Shown piece by piece: positions 34,077 to 44,314 of a stretch of DNA of 64,000 nucleotides; position 1 is the first letter of the stretch, and the number at the start of each line of letters is the position of its first letter. The position numbers and the translations under genes are program-made. The DNA lies in NCBI GenBank assembly GCA_039707465.1, contig CM077646.1, forward strand, positions 80,624,715 to 80,688,714, in the 5' to 3' direction. The DNA is from Rhabdophis nuchalis (lineage: Eukaryota; Chordata; Lepidosauria; Squamata; Natricidae). The notes below the pieces were generated by a model. That model did no database searches. It had not been told where the DNA came from and saw only the letters and a list, made by a program, of their open reading frames with translations.

Positions 34077-35772
34077 TTGAGTGGTGAGTTACTGGGGCCC
34101 AAAATGTCAGAGAGAGCTCCCCAAGATTCTGAACAGCCAGGGCCATCCACCAGCAGGGGGCTTGTGAGACAGGCCAGCAGGGCAGCAGCTGAAGCCCTGA
34201 GCAAGGCAGGGGGAAAGAGGCAGGACAAAGCCCAGGATAGGGCTGCCTCCAGGCGGCAAAAAGCCCTTGAGAGGGAATTTGAGAAGGCCCAACGAAGGAC
34301 CAACGAAAATCCCATAGAAGATCCAGAGGGGATGGCTCAAGTGGATCCCAGCATCACAATACCACCTATTCCCCAGATAGACAGAGAAGAGGAGGAAGAA
34401 GAATTCTCCTCTGATGAGTCCCCAGAGCCCTCCTTGCTGGGAGATGAGGACCTATTTCAGGAAGACAGCTTATCCTCTTCCAGAATGATTGCCCCCCCAC
34501 CTGCCCCAGAGAGGCCTCCCAAGAGGCCCAGAGCTGATGAGAGCCAGGGGACTGTGATATCTACAGAATTGCAGGCCATCATTAACAAGGCCATCGCCCA
34601 GGGCATTGCTGATGGCATTAAGCAAAAGACCAAGCGCCCCAGGGGGCGCAGTCACTCCAGAGCATCTGGAAGCCAAGCAATCCCAAGATCCCCCTCCCCT
34701 CATTCCTCGCTGGATAGCGGGGATTCCACGGTGGAGGATGACTTGCTCCCTGCACAAGAATTCTCGGGGGATGAACAGGCTGTCCCAGAGAAGCCCGCCT
34801 TCAAGGGTTTATTCCATTGTTCCTCCTTTAAGACCATCCTAACTAAGGCCAAGGTCTCCACCCGCATGACGTTTACCACCCCCACACCTACCGCTGAGGT
34901 GGCGTCTGAGGATGATGAGGGACTATTTGAGGAACCGGAAGAGACCCAGGAGGTAGTCCCTGTGCCAAAGATGTTCCTAAACCTAGTTCAGAAACAGTGG
35001 GCACAGCCAGGCACAGCTGCCTCACACAGCAACATAGACAAGCAGCTATACACGGTAGACGCTCCCCTGGAGGACTTACTCAAGCTACCTCCGGTAGATG
35101 CCCCAGTTCAGGCACTCACCTCTACGTCAGTGTTACCTCCTGATCTCCTGGAAGGTCTCAAGGCGGAGGACAAGAGGTCGGAGAGGGCCTGTCACAAGAC
35201 CCACATGGCGGCTGCCTGGGCGATTAAGATGGCCACCTCAGCCTCCTTCATGTCCAGAATTAGCTAAGGTTCCAGCAGGGGATGCTAGAGCTAGGCAGGA
35301 ACTGAGGAAGATAATGGCCGGTGTCTCTTACACCGCCGACGCTACCCTGAGCTCGGCCAAGTTCGCCTCTAGAGCCCTGGCCTCCAATGTGACCTCCAGG
35401 AGGCTGCTTTGGCTCCGCCACTGGAATGCGGACATGCGTTCAAAGTGGAAGATCGCTTCCGCCCCCTACAAAGGGGGGAAACTCTTTGGTGAAGTCCTTG
35501 ACCCAGTGTTGGTGGAAAACAGGGACAAGAAGAAGGTCATGCCCTCGGTCTATAAGAAGTCTGAACGCAAGAGGTCTGGCTCCTTTCGGAAGCAGTCCTT
35601 TCGAAACACAGAACCTTCCACCAGTGCAGGACATTTCCATCGGTCCTTTAATCAAGGACCGGATAGGGGGCAGGACCGCCAATCTTTTAGGGACAGGGGC
35701 AGGCAGCAATCCTTCTCCAGACGCCCCTTCAGAGGAGGATCCGGTTCCCGTCCCTTCCGTAAATTCAAATGA
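34077..35772 (+). pseudogene. DIRS gag, broken by a frameshift
   Basis: The first part (34,077-35,267; a second Met at 34,104 is an alternative start) encodes an Ala/Lys-rich N-terminus with AASRRQKALEREFEKAQRR, an acidic Ser/Glu stretch, an RGRSHSRASG basic patch and the domain around FKGLFHCSSFKTILTKAK. It stops just after TSASFMSRIS. The rest continues in another frame to 35,772 with LSSAKFASRALASNVTSRRL, the WKIASAPYKGGKLFG motif and an Arg/Ser/Phe-rich, probably nucleic-acid-binding tail. A small indel near 35,250-35,270 separates the parts. The homologous order is supported by the remnants in copy 2 at 55-56 kb. Confidence 0.8.
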
Positions 35773-37655
35773 CTCCCCGACAGCCGCTCCCATAGGGGGC
35801 CGCCTGCAGCTGTTTCAGGCGGCCTGGGAGCAGACCACGTCGGATCAGTGGGTCCTACAGACCATCCGGTTAGGGCTCACATTGGAATTCCTCTCCATGC
35901 CTCCCAGGCGATTCATCCGCTGCCCCACCCCATCCTCTCCCCTCAAGAGGTCTCTGATGGAACAGGAGGTGGCGCACCTGAAAGAGATAAATGCCATAGA
36001 GCCGGTCACAGCAGAGCAGGCAGGGTCAGGTTTTTACTCCATACTGTTCCTGGTCCCCAAGAACTCGGGAGGATGGAGGGGGATATTAGACCTAAAGCAG
36101 TTGAACAAGCACCTGGCATACAGGCGCTTCAAAATGCAGTCCCTCCAGTCCATCCTGAGCTGCGTCCGGACAGGGGATCTGCTGACCTCGATAGACCTTC
36201 AGGAAGCCTATCTACACATCCCGGTTCGAAAGGCGCACCGCAGATTCCTCAGGTTTTATTATGCGGGCCAGCACTACCAGTACAGGGCTCTCCCCTTCGG
36301 CCTGTCATCCGCTCCAAGGACGTTCACGAAGGTCCTTGCCGTGGTCCTGGCGTCCCTCAGGTCGCGACCAGTCAGATTACAGGCGTACCTAGACGACATC
36401 GTCATCCAGTCGTCCAGCCACCGGCAGGCGCTCAGGGATCTCCGGCTGACCATGAGGACCCTCGAACATCACGGGTTCTCCATCAACCTGAAGAAGAGCC
36501 ACCTGACGCCTACCACCAGTCTGACGCATCTGGGAGCTGTCATAGACACCATCTCCTGCCGGGTCTACCTGTCGCCAGAGCGGGCGAACAGCCTGATCCC
36601 ACTGGCGCTGAAGGTAGGATCATCAAGGACCGCCCCCATCGTGCTCCTGTCACAGCTCCTCGGGAAGATGATCTCATGCCTCTCCATTGTGCCATGGTCG
36701 CGCCTCCACTCGAGACAGCTACAGTGGTGCCTCCTGCCACACCAGCGAGCCAAGGAGAGCGACTCCCCCAGGCATGTACCAGTCCCAGACAAGGTCAGAG
36801 CGTCTCTGGGGTGGTGGACAGCGACGTCCCTGGCCAAGGGATGCCTCTTTCGAGAGCCAGAACGGGTCGTCATCACCACAGACGCCAGCCTCTACGGCTG
36901 GGGAGCCACCTGGCCCACCAGTTGGCGCAAGGGAAATGGTCACCCGAGGAACTCAAACACAGCATCAATTGGCTGGAGTTGAGAGCTGCGCACCTAGCAC
37001 TTCTTCATTTCTGCCCGAGGATCAAGAACTGTCACGTGCTACTACTCACGGACAATGTGTCCACCAAGGCCACATCAACCGCCAGGGGGGCACCCGGTCC
37101 AGGTCACTGATGGAGGAGGCAGAACGGCTGGGCCTGTGGGTGGAGAAGCACCTGGCCTCGATCAGAGCGGAGCACATCTCGGGCGAGAGCAACATCCAGG
37201 CGAACTGGCTGAGCAGGGCCACCATCGACAACTCCGAGTGGCAGCTACACCCGAACCTATTCATCAGCATCACGCAGAGATTCGGTCAGCCTACAGTCGA
37301 CCTGTTCGCGTCGGCAACAAACGCGCAAGTGCCAAGGTATTTCACCAGGTACCGGTGCCAGGGAGCGGAGAGAGTCAACGCCCTCAGGTGCCATTGGCCT
37401 CCGGGTCTACTGTATGCCTTCCCGCCACTTCCGCTCCTGCCAGGCCTGATCCGGAAGATCCTCAAGGAACAGGCAGACATCATAGTGATCGCCCCCTACT
37501 GGCCCAGGAGAGCCTGGTTCGCGGACCTAGTGAGTCTCTCCGTAGTCAAGCCGTGGAGGATTCCACAGGGGGAGGTGTCGCTCGTGCAGGGCTCCATCGA
37601 GCATCCGGAGCCACACTGGATGCAACTGACCGCCTGGCATGTGAAAGGCAGCTGA
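35760..37655 (+). pseudogene. DIRS reverse transcriptase / RNase H polyprotein, frameshifted
   Basis: The first frame (open from 35,426, with RT homology from about 35,800 to 36,950) contains the RT fingers (LFLVPKNSGGWRGILDLKQL), TSIDLQEAYLHIPV, LPFGLSSAPRTFTK and the catalytic YLDDIVIQ, then the RNase H start TTDASLYGWGA. The reading moves to a second frame at about 36,930 (ELKHSINWLELRAAHLALLH, TDN) and a third at about 37,080, giving the RNase H end HISGESNIQANWLSR and a downstream block with VDLFASATNAQVPRYF and LLYAFPPLPLLPGLI. Two indels therefore break a chain otherwise rich in intact motifs. It overlaps gag at its start and the recombinase at its end, as usual for DIRS. Confidence 0.85.
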
Positions 37656-39092
37656 TAGAAAGAGCACAGTTTTCTGAAGGGGTCATCCGGACCATTCAAG
37701 CTTCACGACGAGGCTCGACTACCAGGATATACGACGCCACCTGGCAGACCTTCGTAGCCTGGTGCAGATCCCGGGGGGTTGAACCCATCTCGGCCTCCAT
37801 CCCAGACGTGCTGGATTTTCTTCAGCGAGGCCTGGAACAGGGGCTGGCTGCCAACACTCTCCGGCACCAGACGGCCGCACTCTCAACCGTGTTGGCCTTC
37901 GACTCCTACTCATCCCTGGCGCGACATCCAAGGGTCAGGGGCTTCTTGAGAGGGGCTACCAATATTCGACCACCTGTAGTTCACAGGTACCCCACGTGGG
38001 ACCTACACGTGGTGCTAAGGGCACTGATTGACCCACCGTTCGAGCCCCTACGCACCTGCGACTTACAGCGTCTTACCGTGAAGATGGCATTTTAGTGGCC
38101 ATCACCTCGGCATGTCGAATTTCGGAACTGGCAGCCTTGTCCGTCAGAGACGACCTCTGCATCATCCACGAGGACAGGGTGACCTTACGTCTCGACCCCA
38201 CCTTCTCGTAACACCTCTCCTGCGCGAGCTGCACTGGCTGCCTGTGGCCTTTCGAGTGCGCTTCAAGGTACTGATGACCATCTTTAAATCGCTCCATGGC
38301 TCGGGGCCTAGCTATATACGAGACCGCCTCCTGCCCCATACATCCCTTCGCCCGATCTGCTCCCACAGAGAGGGTCTTCTTCGGGTGCCGTCGGCCGGGC
38401 AATGCCGGTTGGCGACACCCAGAGGAAGGGCCTTCTCTGTGGCGGGCCCGGCCCTCTGGAACGACCTACCCCCCGACCTTCGCACAATCTTGGACCTCCG
38501 CCTCTTCTGCCAACGTCTTAAGACGTACTTATTCCAACAAGCCGGCCTAGGATAGCCCCCCGTTTCTGACTTTTTAAGGAAATTTGTAATTTGGTAGGGT
38601 TTTTAATATTGGGTTTTTAGCACGGGTTAATGAATTTAATTACATTTTAATTGATATTTATTGTATTTTGTGTTTTTAAGGCGTACGCTCAAGTATTATG
38701 TAACACGCACCGCATCCTATCGGCGGTCTGATGCCCTATTTGTCACCTTCCAACCTCGCAACATGGGTCAGAAGGCCTCAGCGGCCACCATCGGCAGATG
38801 GTTACGTAGCTGCATCGCCTCGGCTTATGAGCTACAACGCCAGAGGGTGCCTCGCCACATCACAGCTCACTCGACCAGAAGCGCGGCAACCTCGGCGGCC
38901 TGGGCAACCCAGGCATCGCTTGATGAGATTTGCAGGGCGGCCACCTGGGCCTCCCCGTCCCAGTTTGTACGTAACTACAAGTTAGACAAGTTTGCATCTT
39001 CGGAGGCGGCCTTTGGTCGCAGAGTTTTGCAACAGGTTCATTTGTCGACGGAATCTACTAGAGACAGTTTTTCCCGCCCTGGGAATATTTAG
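37640..39092 (+). pseudogene. DIRS tyrosine recombinase, split by an L2 insertion
   Basis: The N-terminal core-binding region is open to 38,095 (TRIYDATWQTFVAWCRSRGV, LDFLQRGLEQGLAANTLRHQ). A one-base loss near 38,090 shifts the frame before the catalytic-arginine block ISELAALSVRDDLC. After LRLDPTF (about 38,206) an L2 3' fragment intervenes to about 38,677. The C-terminal catalytic part (38,680-39,092) then carries ITAHSTRSAATSAAW, the H-x-x-R box, and a likely nucleophile region VRNYKLDKF. Compared with copy 2, about 45 residues around the insertion are missing. Such enzymes integrate the circular DIRS intermediate. This copy cannot encode one. Confidence 0.85.
38208..38677 (+). mobile_element. 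L2 3' fragment inside DIRS recombinase
   Basis: Starts at the L2 codons for TPLLRELHWLPV (taacacctctcctgcgcgag), runs through the conserved C-terminus (WNDLPPDLRT, then LKTYLFQQAGLG) and part of the 3' UTR (gggtttttagcacggg), and ends at gtgttttt without the usual GC-rich foldback tail. It is in the same orientation as the DIRS genes. A similarly positioned L2 lies in DIRS copy 2. Confidence 0.88.
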
Positions 39093-39104
39093 CTTGGGCA
39101 TTTC

Positions 39105-39193
39105 CCATTGTTGGACTCTCCAAGCAGCTCACAGGAGAAGAGTCGTTGGCTTACCTGAACGATCTTCTCTGTGAGCTGCGAGGAGAGGCCAAC
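39105..39193. repeat. DIRS internal complementary region
   Basis: The sequence cattgttggactctccaagc followed by agctcacaggagaag is complementary to the left terminus. It runs directly into agtcgttggcttacctgaac and gatcttctctgtgagctgc, complementary to the right terminus. The region thus joins copies of both element ends, which in the DIRS replication model templates closure of a circle. Confidence 0.85.
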
Positions 39194-39329
39194 CCCGCCC
39201 TAGCTCGTAGATTCCTCAGTTGTGTGTTTTTTTGACAGTTAGTGTTCACTGTGTTTATAGTTGACAGAAGTATTTGCAGCTGGAGCCTGCGGCGATAGGG
39301 GAACCAACCAGACGACTACTAGTCCACAC

Positions 39330-39480
39330 CCTAAATTGAAATTCTGGCAAGCACACAGGAAGAGGCGTGGCTTCAAAAGAAAATCAATCCAGTCCAGAAG
39401 GGCAGAAAGGCAGGATTAACCATTGTTGGCCTCTCCTCGCAGCTCACAGAGAAGATCGTTCAGGTAAGCCAACGACTCTT
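39330..39480 (-). repeat. DIRS right inverted terminal repeat
   Basis: Complementary to the left terminus from gaaattctggcaagcacaca through aggcaggattaaccattgtt, then extended by a right-specific end (ctcctcgcagctcacagaga to gccaacgactctt) whose complement is present in the internal complementary region. Confidence 0.85.
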
Positions 39481-39875
39481 CTCTCCCTCTCTATTCCTCT
39501 ATCTACCTAACTACTTTTTTTAAAAAATTGCCTCTTCAAAACCTGGGTGCGGTAATTACCTGAAAAATACGGTAATTCCTATACAAATGTAATAGTATTC
39601 TTAATTCTTTGAAATTTTCTCCAAAAGAAATTCAAGTTGAATCCTTTAAAATTATTATGATTAATTTATTCATTAAATAGTTTTATAGAAGGAGTGAACA
39701 AAATATAAAATGTAAAAGAGGAAAAATGCAAAATGACTGAAAAATAAATCTAAAACATTCAGTTTTATGGTGTTTCTTTATTTTCTAAAAGGGGTGAATT
39801 AACATACCATATTTTATTGAGTATAAGACGCACATTTTTTACTCCAGAAAAGCGGGTAAAAATCTGGGCGCGAAA

Positions 39876-40718
<843 letters not shown>

Positions 40719-40924
40719 TAACTGCCTGGGTCATGTGAAAAAGGGGCAGGTGAATCTGGCGCTGGAGAGATCATGATGGTTGAAAAGGAGAGAGGTTTTG
40801 CTTTCAGGATTTCCACTCGGCTCGACTCCCAGGAGGGCTTAGGGGGTGGCGGCAGTGGCAGCGGCTCCTCACATTGCTGGGGAATGAAATCATTGAGCCA
40901 TTGTCTCCCCTGAGCTGCCTGCCA

Positions 40925-41145
40925 AATCTCTGAGGCACCTTTCGCTTGCAGGAGGAGGAGGGCGAGGGCGGAGTATACCAAAGACTTTGAGTAACTGGAA
41001 AAGAAAGCCGCACTTGGAAACTGCCACCCGAAAAACATGCCTTTCTTTCCCAGTTACTCAGAGGCTTTGGTTTAAGGAGGCGCTGCTTTAAATTGTCTTC
41101 CTCCTCCTCCTCCTCCTGCAAATGAAAGGTGCCTCAGAGATGGTA
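40925..41145. repeat. Large imperfect palindrome in TIR copy 3
   Basis: The left arm (tctgaggcacctttcgcttg, then caggaggaggaggg and actttgagtaactgg) is complementary to the right arm (cccagttactcagaggcttt, then tcctcctcctgcaaatgaaa and ggtgcctcaga). The centre is near 41,027. Arms are about 100 bp with scattered mismatches. Confidence 0.75.
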
Positions 41146-41449
41146 GATTTCTCAGAAGGCAAGTTTGAGGTTAAAAACCTGAAATGGAGACAATCAAGAT
41201 TGATTCAAAGGCTTTGGCTGCTGAGAATCCGGAGAGATTGGGGGGGGGGGAGGAAGTCTAGTGTTCTGATAAAAGTCTTCATAGAGAGATTGTTCCTCTT
41301 CCCTTCCCTTCCCTTCCCTTCCTCTCCCCGCCTTCCCCACCAATCTCTCCAGATCTGCTTATTGCGCCCAGCTATTGTATCTCTTCGCAGCATGACAGAT
41401 CCGGGCGGCTTGTGGGAGGGAGTGGAGGAAGGGAAGAGAAACAATATCC

Positions 41450-41720
41450 ACAAAGACTTTTCTCAGGACCCTAGATCTCCACTTTCTCTCCGGAAAAATG
41501 CTATTTGCATCGTCGGGATTTTGGCTAATGGAACAAGCATGGGATGGAAAGGAAACTTCAGAATACAGGAGCATTGTATTCCTGGAGCCTGGCAGCTGCC
41601 GCATTCCAAGGTTTCCTTTCTATCCAGCGCTTCTTTCACTAGTCAAAATCCCAATGATGCCAATAGCTTTTTCCGGAGAGAAGGTGGAGATCTAGGGTCC
41701 TGAGAAAAGTCTTCTTACAG
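41450..41720. repeat. Second large palindrome in TIR copy 3
   Basis: The arm gacttttctcaggaccctag, then atctccactttctctccgga, at 41,455-41,530 is complementary to ccggagagaaggtggagatc, then tagggtcctgagaaaagtc, at 41,640-41,715. The centre near 41,575 contains gaatacaggagcattgtatt. Neighbouring sequences (41,335-41,410 and 41,757-41,860) are additional direct copies of each other. Confidence 0.7.
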
Positions 41721-42399
41721 AGATGATTGGTTCTCTTCCCTTGCTCCCCCCCGCTCCCCAATCTCTCTGGATCTGTCATGCAGTGCTTATTGCTACTGCT
41801 GCTATTGAGCCCAGCTACTGTATCTCTTTGCTGCATGACAGGTCTGGGTGGATTTGGGGTGTGTGTGTGTGTGTTTGTGTGTGTCAAAGCAGCCTCATTT
41901 CCTTTATCCTTCCCTTTTGCTGCTCAAGGAAGGGATCCCTAGAAGAGATCCCCAGCCCTCCTCATCCAATGGGCGGTTCCCAGCCAAGCACAGCAGCAGC
42001 CATTCAGCAGCCCCCACATGTCTTTCCTTCCTCACTGAAAAGTGGATTTGAGATCAATAAAAGCCTTACTCTTTAAGAAGATCAAGCTCCCACACTTCGC
42101 ATTTTTGCCCTCCCTGGCCCCCAGGAGCACTTTGCAGGTCTCCCAAACTCTACAAAAAATGGGGTGTGCAGATGGTTTGGGGTGCCTGCAGAGTGCTCCT
42201 GGGAGCCAGAGAGGGCAAAAACCCTTTTTTTAAATATTTATCTATTCAAAATCATGGTGCGTCTTATACTCTGATGCGTCTTATACTCCGAAAAACACGG
42301 TACCTGCAGTTGATATATTTCATTATGAATGGCAGGCCAGTATGAAATATTTAAAAAAAGTGTCTGAAGGATATAATGACATCGTGTCAGATTTATTTA

Positions 42400-42527
42400 A
42401 TTCGATTTTAGTTTATATGTATTGTTATGGTTTTGATAATTTTAACTCTACCAGTACACCGCCCCGAGTCCCTTCGGGGAGAGGGGGCGGTCTAGAAATC
42501 TAATTAAATAATAATAAATAAATTTAC
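42400..42527 (+). mobile_element. L2-clade LINE 3' end
   Basis: The 3' UTR only: tgattttaa-type leader, then the foldback caccgccccgagtcccttcg, ggagagggggcggt, then an AATAAATAA tail. No coding part. Confidence 0.75.
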
Positions 42528-43260
42528 AGACAAGAGAACGCTGTGAATCTTCATTAATTTTTATCCTTCTAGAAATGATAGTGTGCTTTTTAAAATAAAA
42601 ATTAAAAACAAAGCAATTCCATTTCATATTCCTGCATGTAGTAACTGAATCTATTATTCAATGTATAGAGCCATGTGAAATGCAGAAAGTATGTATCTCT
42701 TCAACATTAGCAGAGCATTGAAGGGCTTGAGTTTCTTATACTGTAATATTCTGACAAAAATATGGGAATCATGCATAAAATACAAAGACCTTTCAATCAT
42801 TCACTTTCACAGCTGGCAATTCCAGCCTCCTAGAATTATAAAGGATGCAAGGGTAGAATATTATTTTAAAAGTGTTCTGAATTTAAACATTTCAAACCCC
42901 CCAAAAGATTGTTATTGGAAATGTTTGGACCATGAAATATCCCTTGTGATAAGGTCAGAGTAGGACTGGAACATAATAGGAAAAATGTTCTTCAGGGTTA
43001 TAACATTAAAACTGAAAACATTTTGCATAGCTTTTCATATTTGGTGCATATCTGAGAATAATTTATCCGGATATGGATACTGGAACTTCTAAAATTTTGT
43101 TTGACACATCTACAAAAATGAGGTACATCTAAAATAGCAATATTTGTTGGATATCCTGCTGGATGGGAAACATACAGATTCATCAATGTTTATTTGGTTT
43201 AAATAATATTTATGCTGTAACAAGCTAAGTGAAAGTATTGAATAAAAGAGAATATATGTA
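42528..43260. other. Unannotated AT-rich intron
   Basis: No gene or element recognised. The 90-codon plus-strand frame at 42,691-42,963 is motif-free. Confidence 0.4.
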
Positions 43261-43380
43261 CCTCAGTGGTGCTCTCTGAGGTTGTTTGTTTGCTTACAGA
43301 TGTTTCATTACCCAACTAGATGGCATCATCACCGCTGTATTGAATGTGTGTGTATGTGTGTGTTTGTGTGTGTGTATGTT
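43261..43380 (-). repeat. Hammerhead-ribozyme-like motif of a Penelope-like remnant
   Basis: On the minus strand the order is ggTGATGA (43,326-43,333), a possible hairpin (tgccatctagttgggta), then TGAAAC (43,302-43,307). This matches the CTGATGA, stem II, GAAAC core pattern of hammerhead ribozymes except that the essential core C is replaced by G. A short palindrome cctcag ... ctgagg (43,261-43,281) lies downstream. Hammerheads are known in the terminal repeats of Penelope-like retroelements, so I infer a decayed copy. A GT microsatellite adjoins on the plus-strand right (43,346-43,380). Confidence 0.45.
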
Positions 43381-44172
43381 TCTGTTGTATTGATTTAAAT
43401 TACTCTCATTTAAATTACTTCCTTAAATTATATAGACTAATGATTACTGTTAGATTTAGCTTCAGTTTCAAGCATGCAGTGTCATGAAGGTTTTTGGGGG
43501 GAGTTGGGAGTTAATCCAAGACACAGTATACAGAGCAAACTTGTAAATTTCTTTATCTTTTTATTAGCAATATAAAATAAGACATTTTCAGGCAAGCTAA
43601 CAATTTAGGCAATGCTTTGTTAAATAATTTAAACAAGCAAGATTCTTTTTCAAATTCTTCTACTTTCCTAAATATTTTTGATAAATGCCCATCATGTAAT
43701 AAAACATAGGCACGATTTACATACAAGCAATCTATATGTGCAGTCTATAAGGTTGATTAAATGAGTGCAAAGCTGTTTCTAGATTCCTCCTTTGAGTTCA
43801 ATAAAAGGAATAATTATGCTGGCTGTCATTTCTCTTAGGCTGGAAAGACATACCCTTTCTCTCTCTCTCTCTCTCCAGCTTCCCATAGATGTTACTGCAA
43901 CTGTACTAATATGGGTTGGTATTCATCTTCCTCTTTCTGATTTTGAGCCATTAAAAGTATCAAATCTGCAGTCTCCAATGATTTCCCCCCCTAATATCTA
44001 CCCTGTAAACCATCATTTTTCAGGATTACAAGACTGCCTAGCCCACTTCAAAATCACCAGCTAATTTTTTTTTCAGTCTTCAAAATTTCTTTAGGACTCC
44101 CATTTTTATTTCCTCCCTACCTGTACAGCAGAGCCCCTATTTGTCATCTAGTCGCTAGTTGTCACAATGATC
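43381..44172. other. Unannotated intron with CT run
   Basis: Contains a (CT)n run at 43,857-43,876. No gene is seen. Confidence 0.4.
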
Positions 44173-44180
44173 ATCTAGTC

Positions 44181-44306
44181 CAGGGTGACAAACTCGCTGC
44201 ATCATGTTGCTGTCGCATGACATTTCACGGTGTTTTCCCCCCGTCATGGAGCTCGGGTGGGCGTAGCCTGTGCATGATGCACCTGGCCACCAGTTTGACA
44301 CCCCTG
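44181..44306. mobile_element. hAT-like miniature element with target duplication
   Basis: Ends cagggtgacaaactcg and agtttgacacccctg are inverted repeats. Flanking 8-bp sequences atctagtc (44,173-44,180) and atttagtc (44,307-44,314) match at 7 of 8 positions, the expected hAT target-site duplication length. It is noncoding. A relative lies at 51,056-51,187. Confidence 0.75.
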
Positions 44307-44314
44307 ATTTAGTC

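Larger units (their letters stand above)
33160..39480 (+). mobile_element. DIRS-type tyrosine-recombinase retrotransposon, copy 1 (near full length)
   Basis: Left terminal sequence (33,160-33,275, from tcctgtgagctgcttggaga) and right terminal sequence (39,330-39,480) are inverted copies over about 100 bp, including attgattttcttttgaagcc. Just after the last gene lies an internal complementary region (39,105-39,193). The order is gag, reverse transcriptase/RNase H, tyrosine recombinase, internal complementary region, inverted terminus, which is the diagnostic DIRS layout. Family members replicate through a circular DNA and integrate with the recombinase instead of an integrase, leaving no target duplication. 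None is visible here. All three genes carry frame breaks, and the recombinase is split by an L2 fragment. Confidence 0.9.
32313..39574 (-). mobile_element. TIR element copy 2, split by a DIRS retrotransposon
   Basis: The left end taccgtatttttcggaatat and the right end cctgaaaaatacggta match copy 1 in reverse orientation. The order is also reversed: the gggtgcatcttatacatcga block, then GC-rich units (about 32,440-32,770), then a CTAC/CTCT microsatellite (32,917-33,155). Next comes the 6.3 kb DIRS insert (about 33,160-39,480), after which the microsatellite and element end resume. A further end-like motif, tacagtattttttggagtat, lies just outside at 32,292. Confidence 0.75.

Noticed and set aside
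35848..37110. 420-codon frame overlapping the DIRS RT
   Set aside because: Only its last 60 or so codons show RNase H similarity. The rest is the wrong frame of the RT. It is treated as part of the frameshifted polyprotein.
43261..43345. Claim of an active hammerhead ribozyme
   Set aside because: A core base essential for cleavage is substituted and the outer helices are not clearly formed, so only a decayed motif is claimed.
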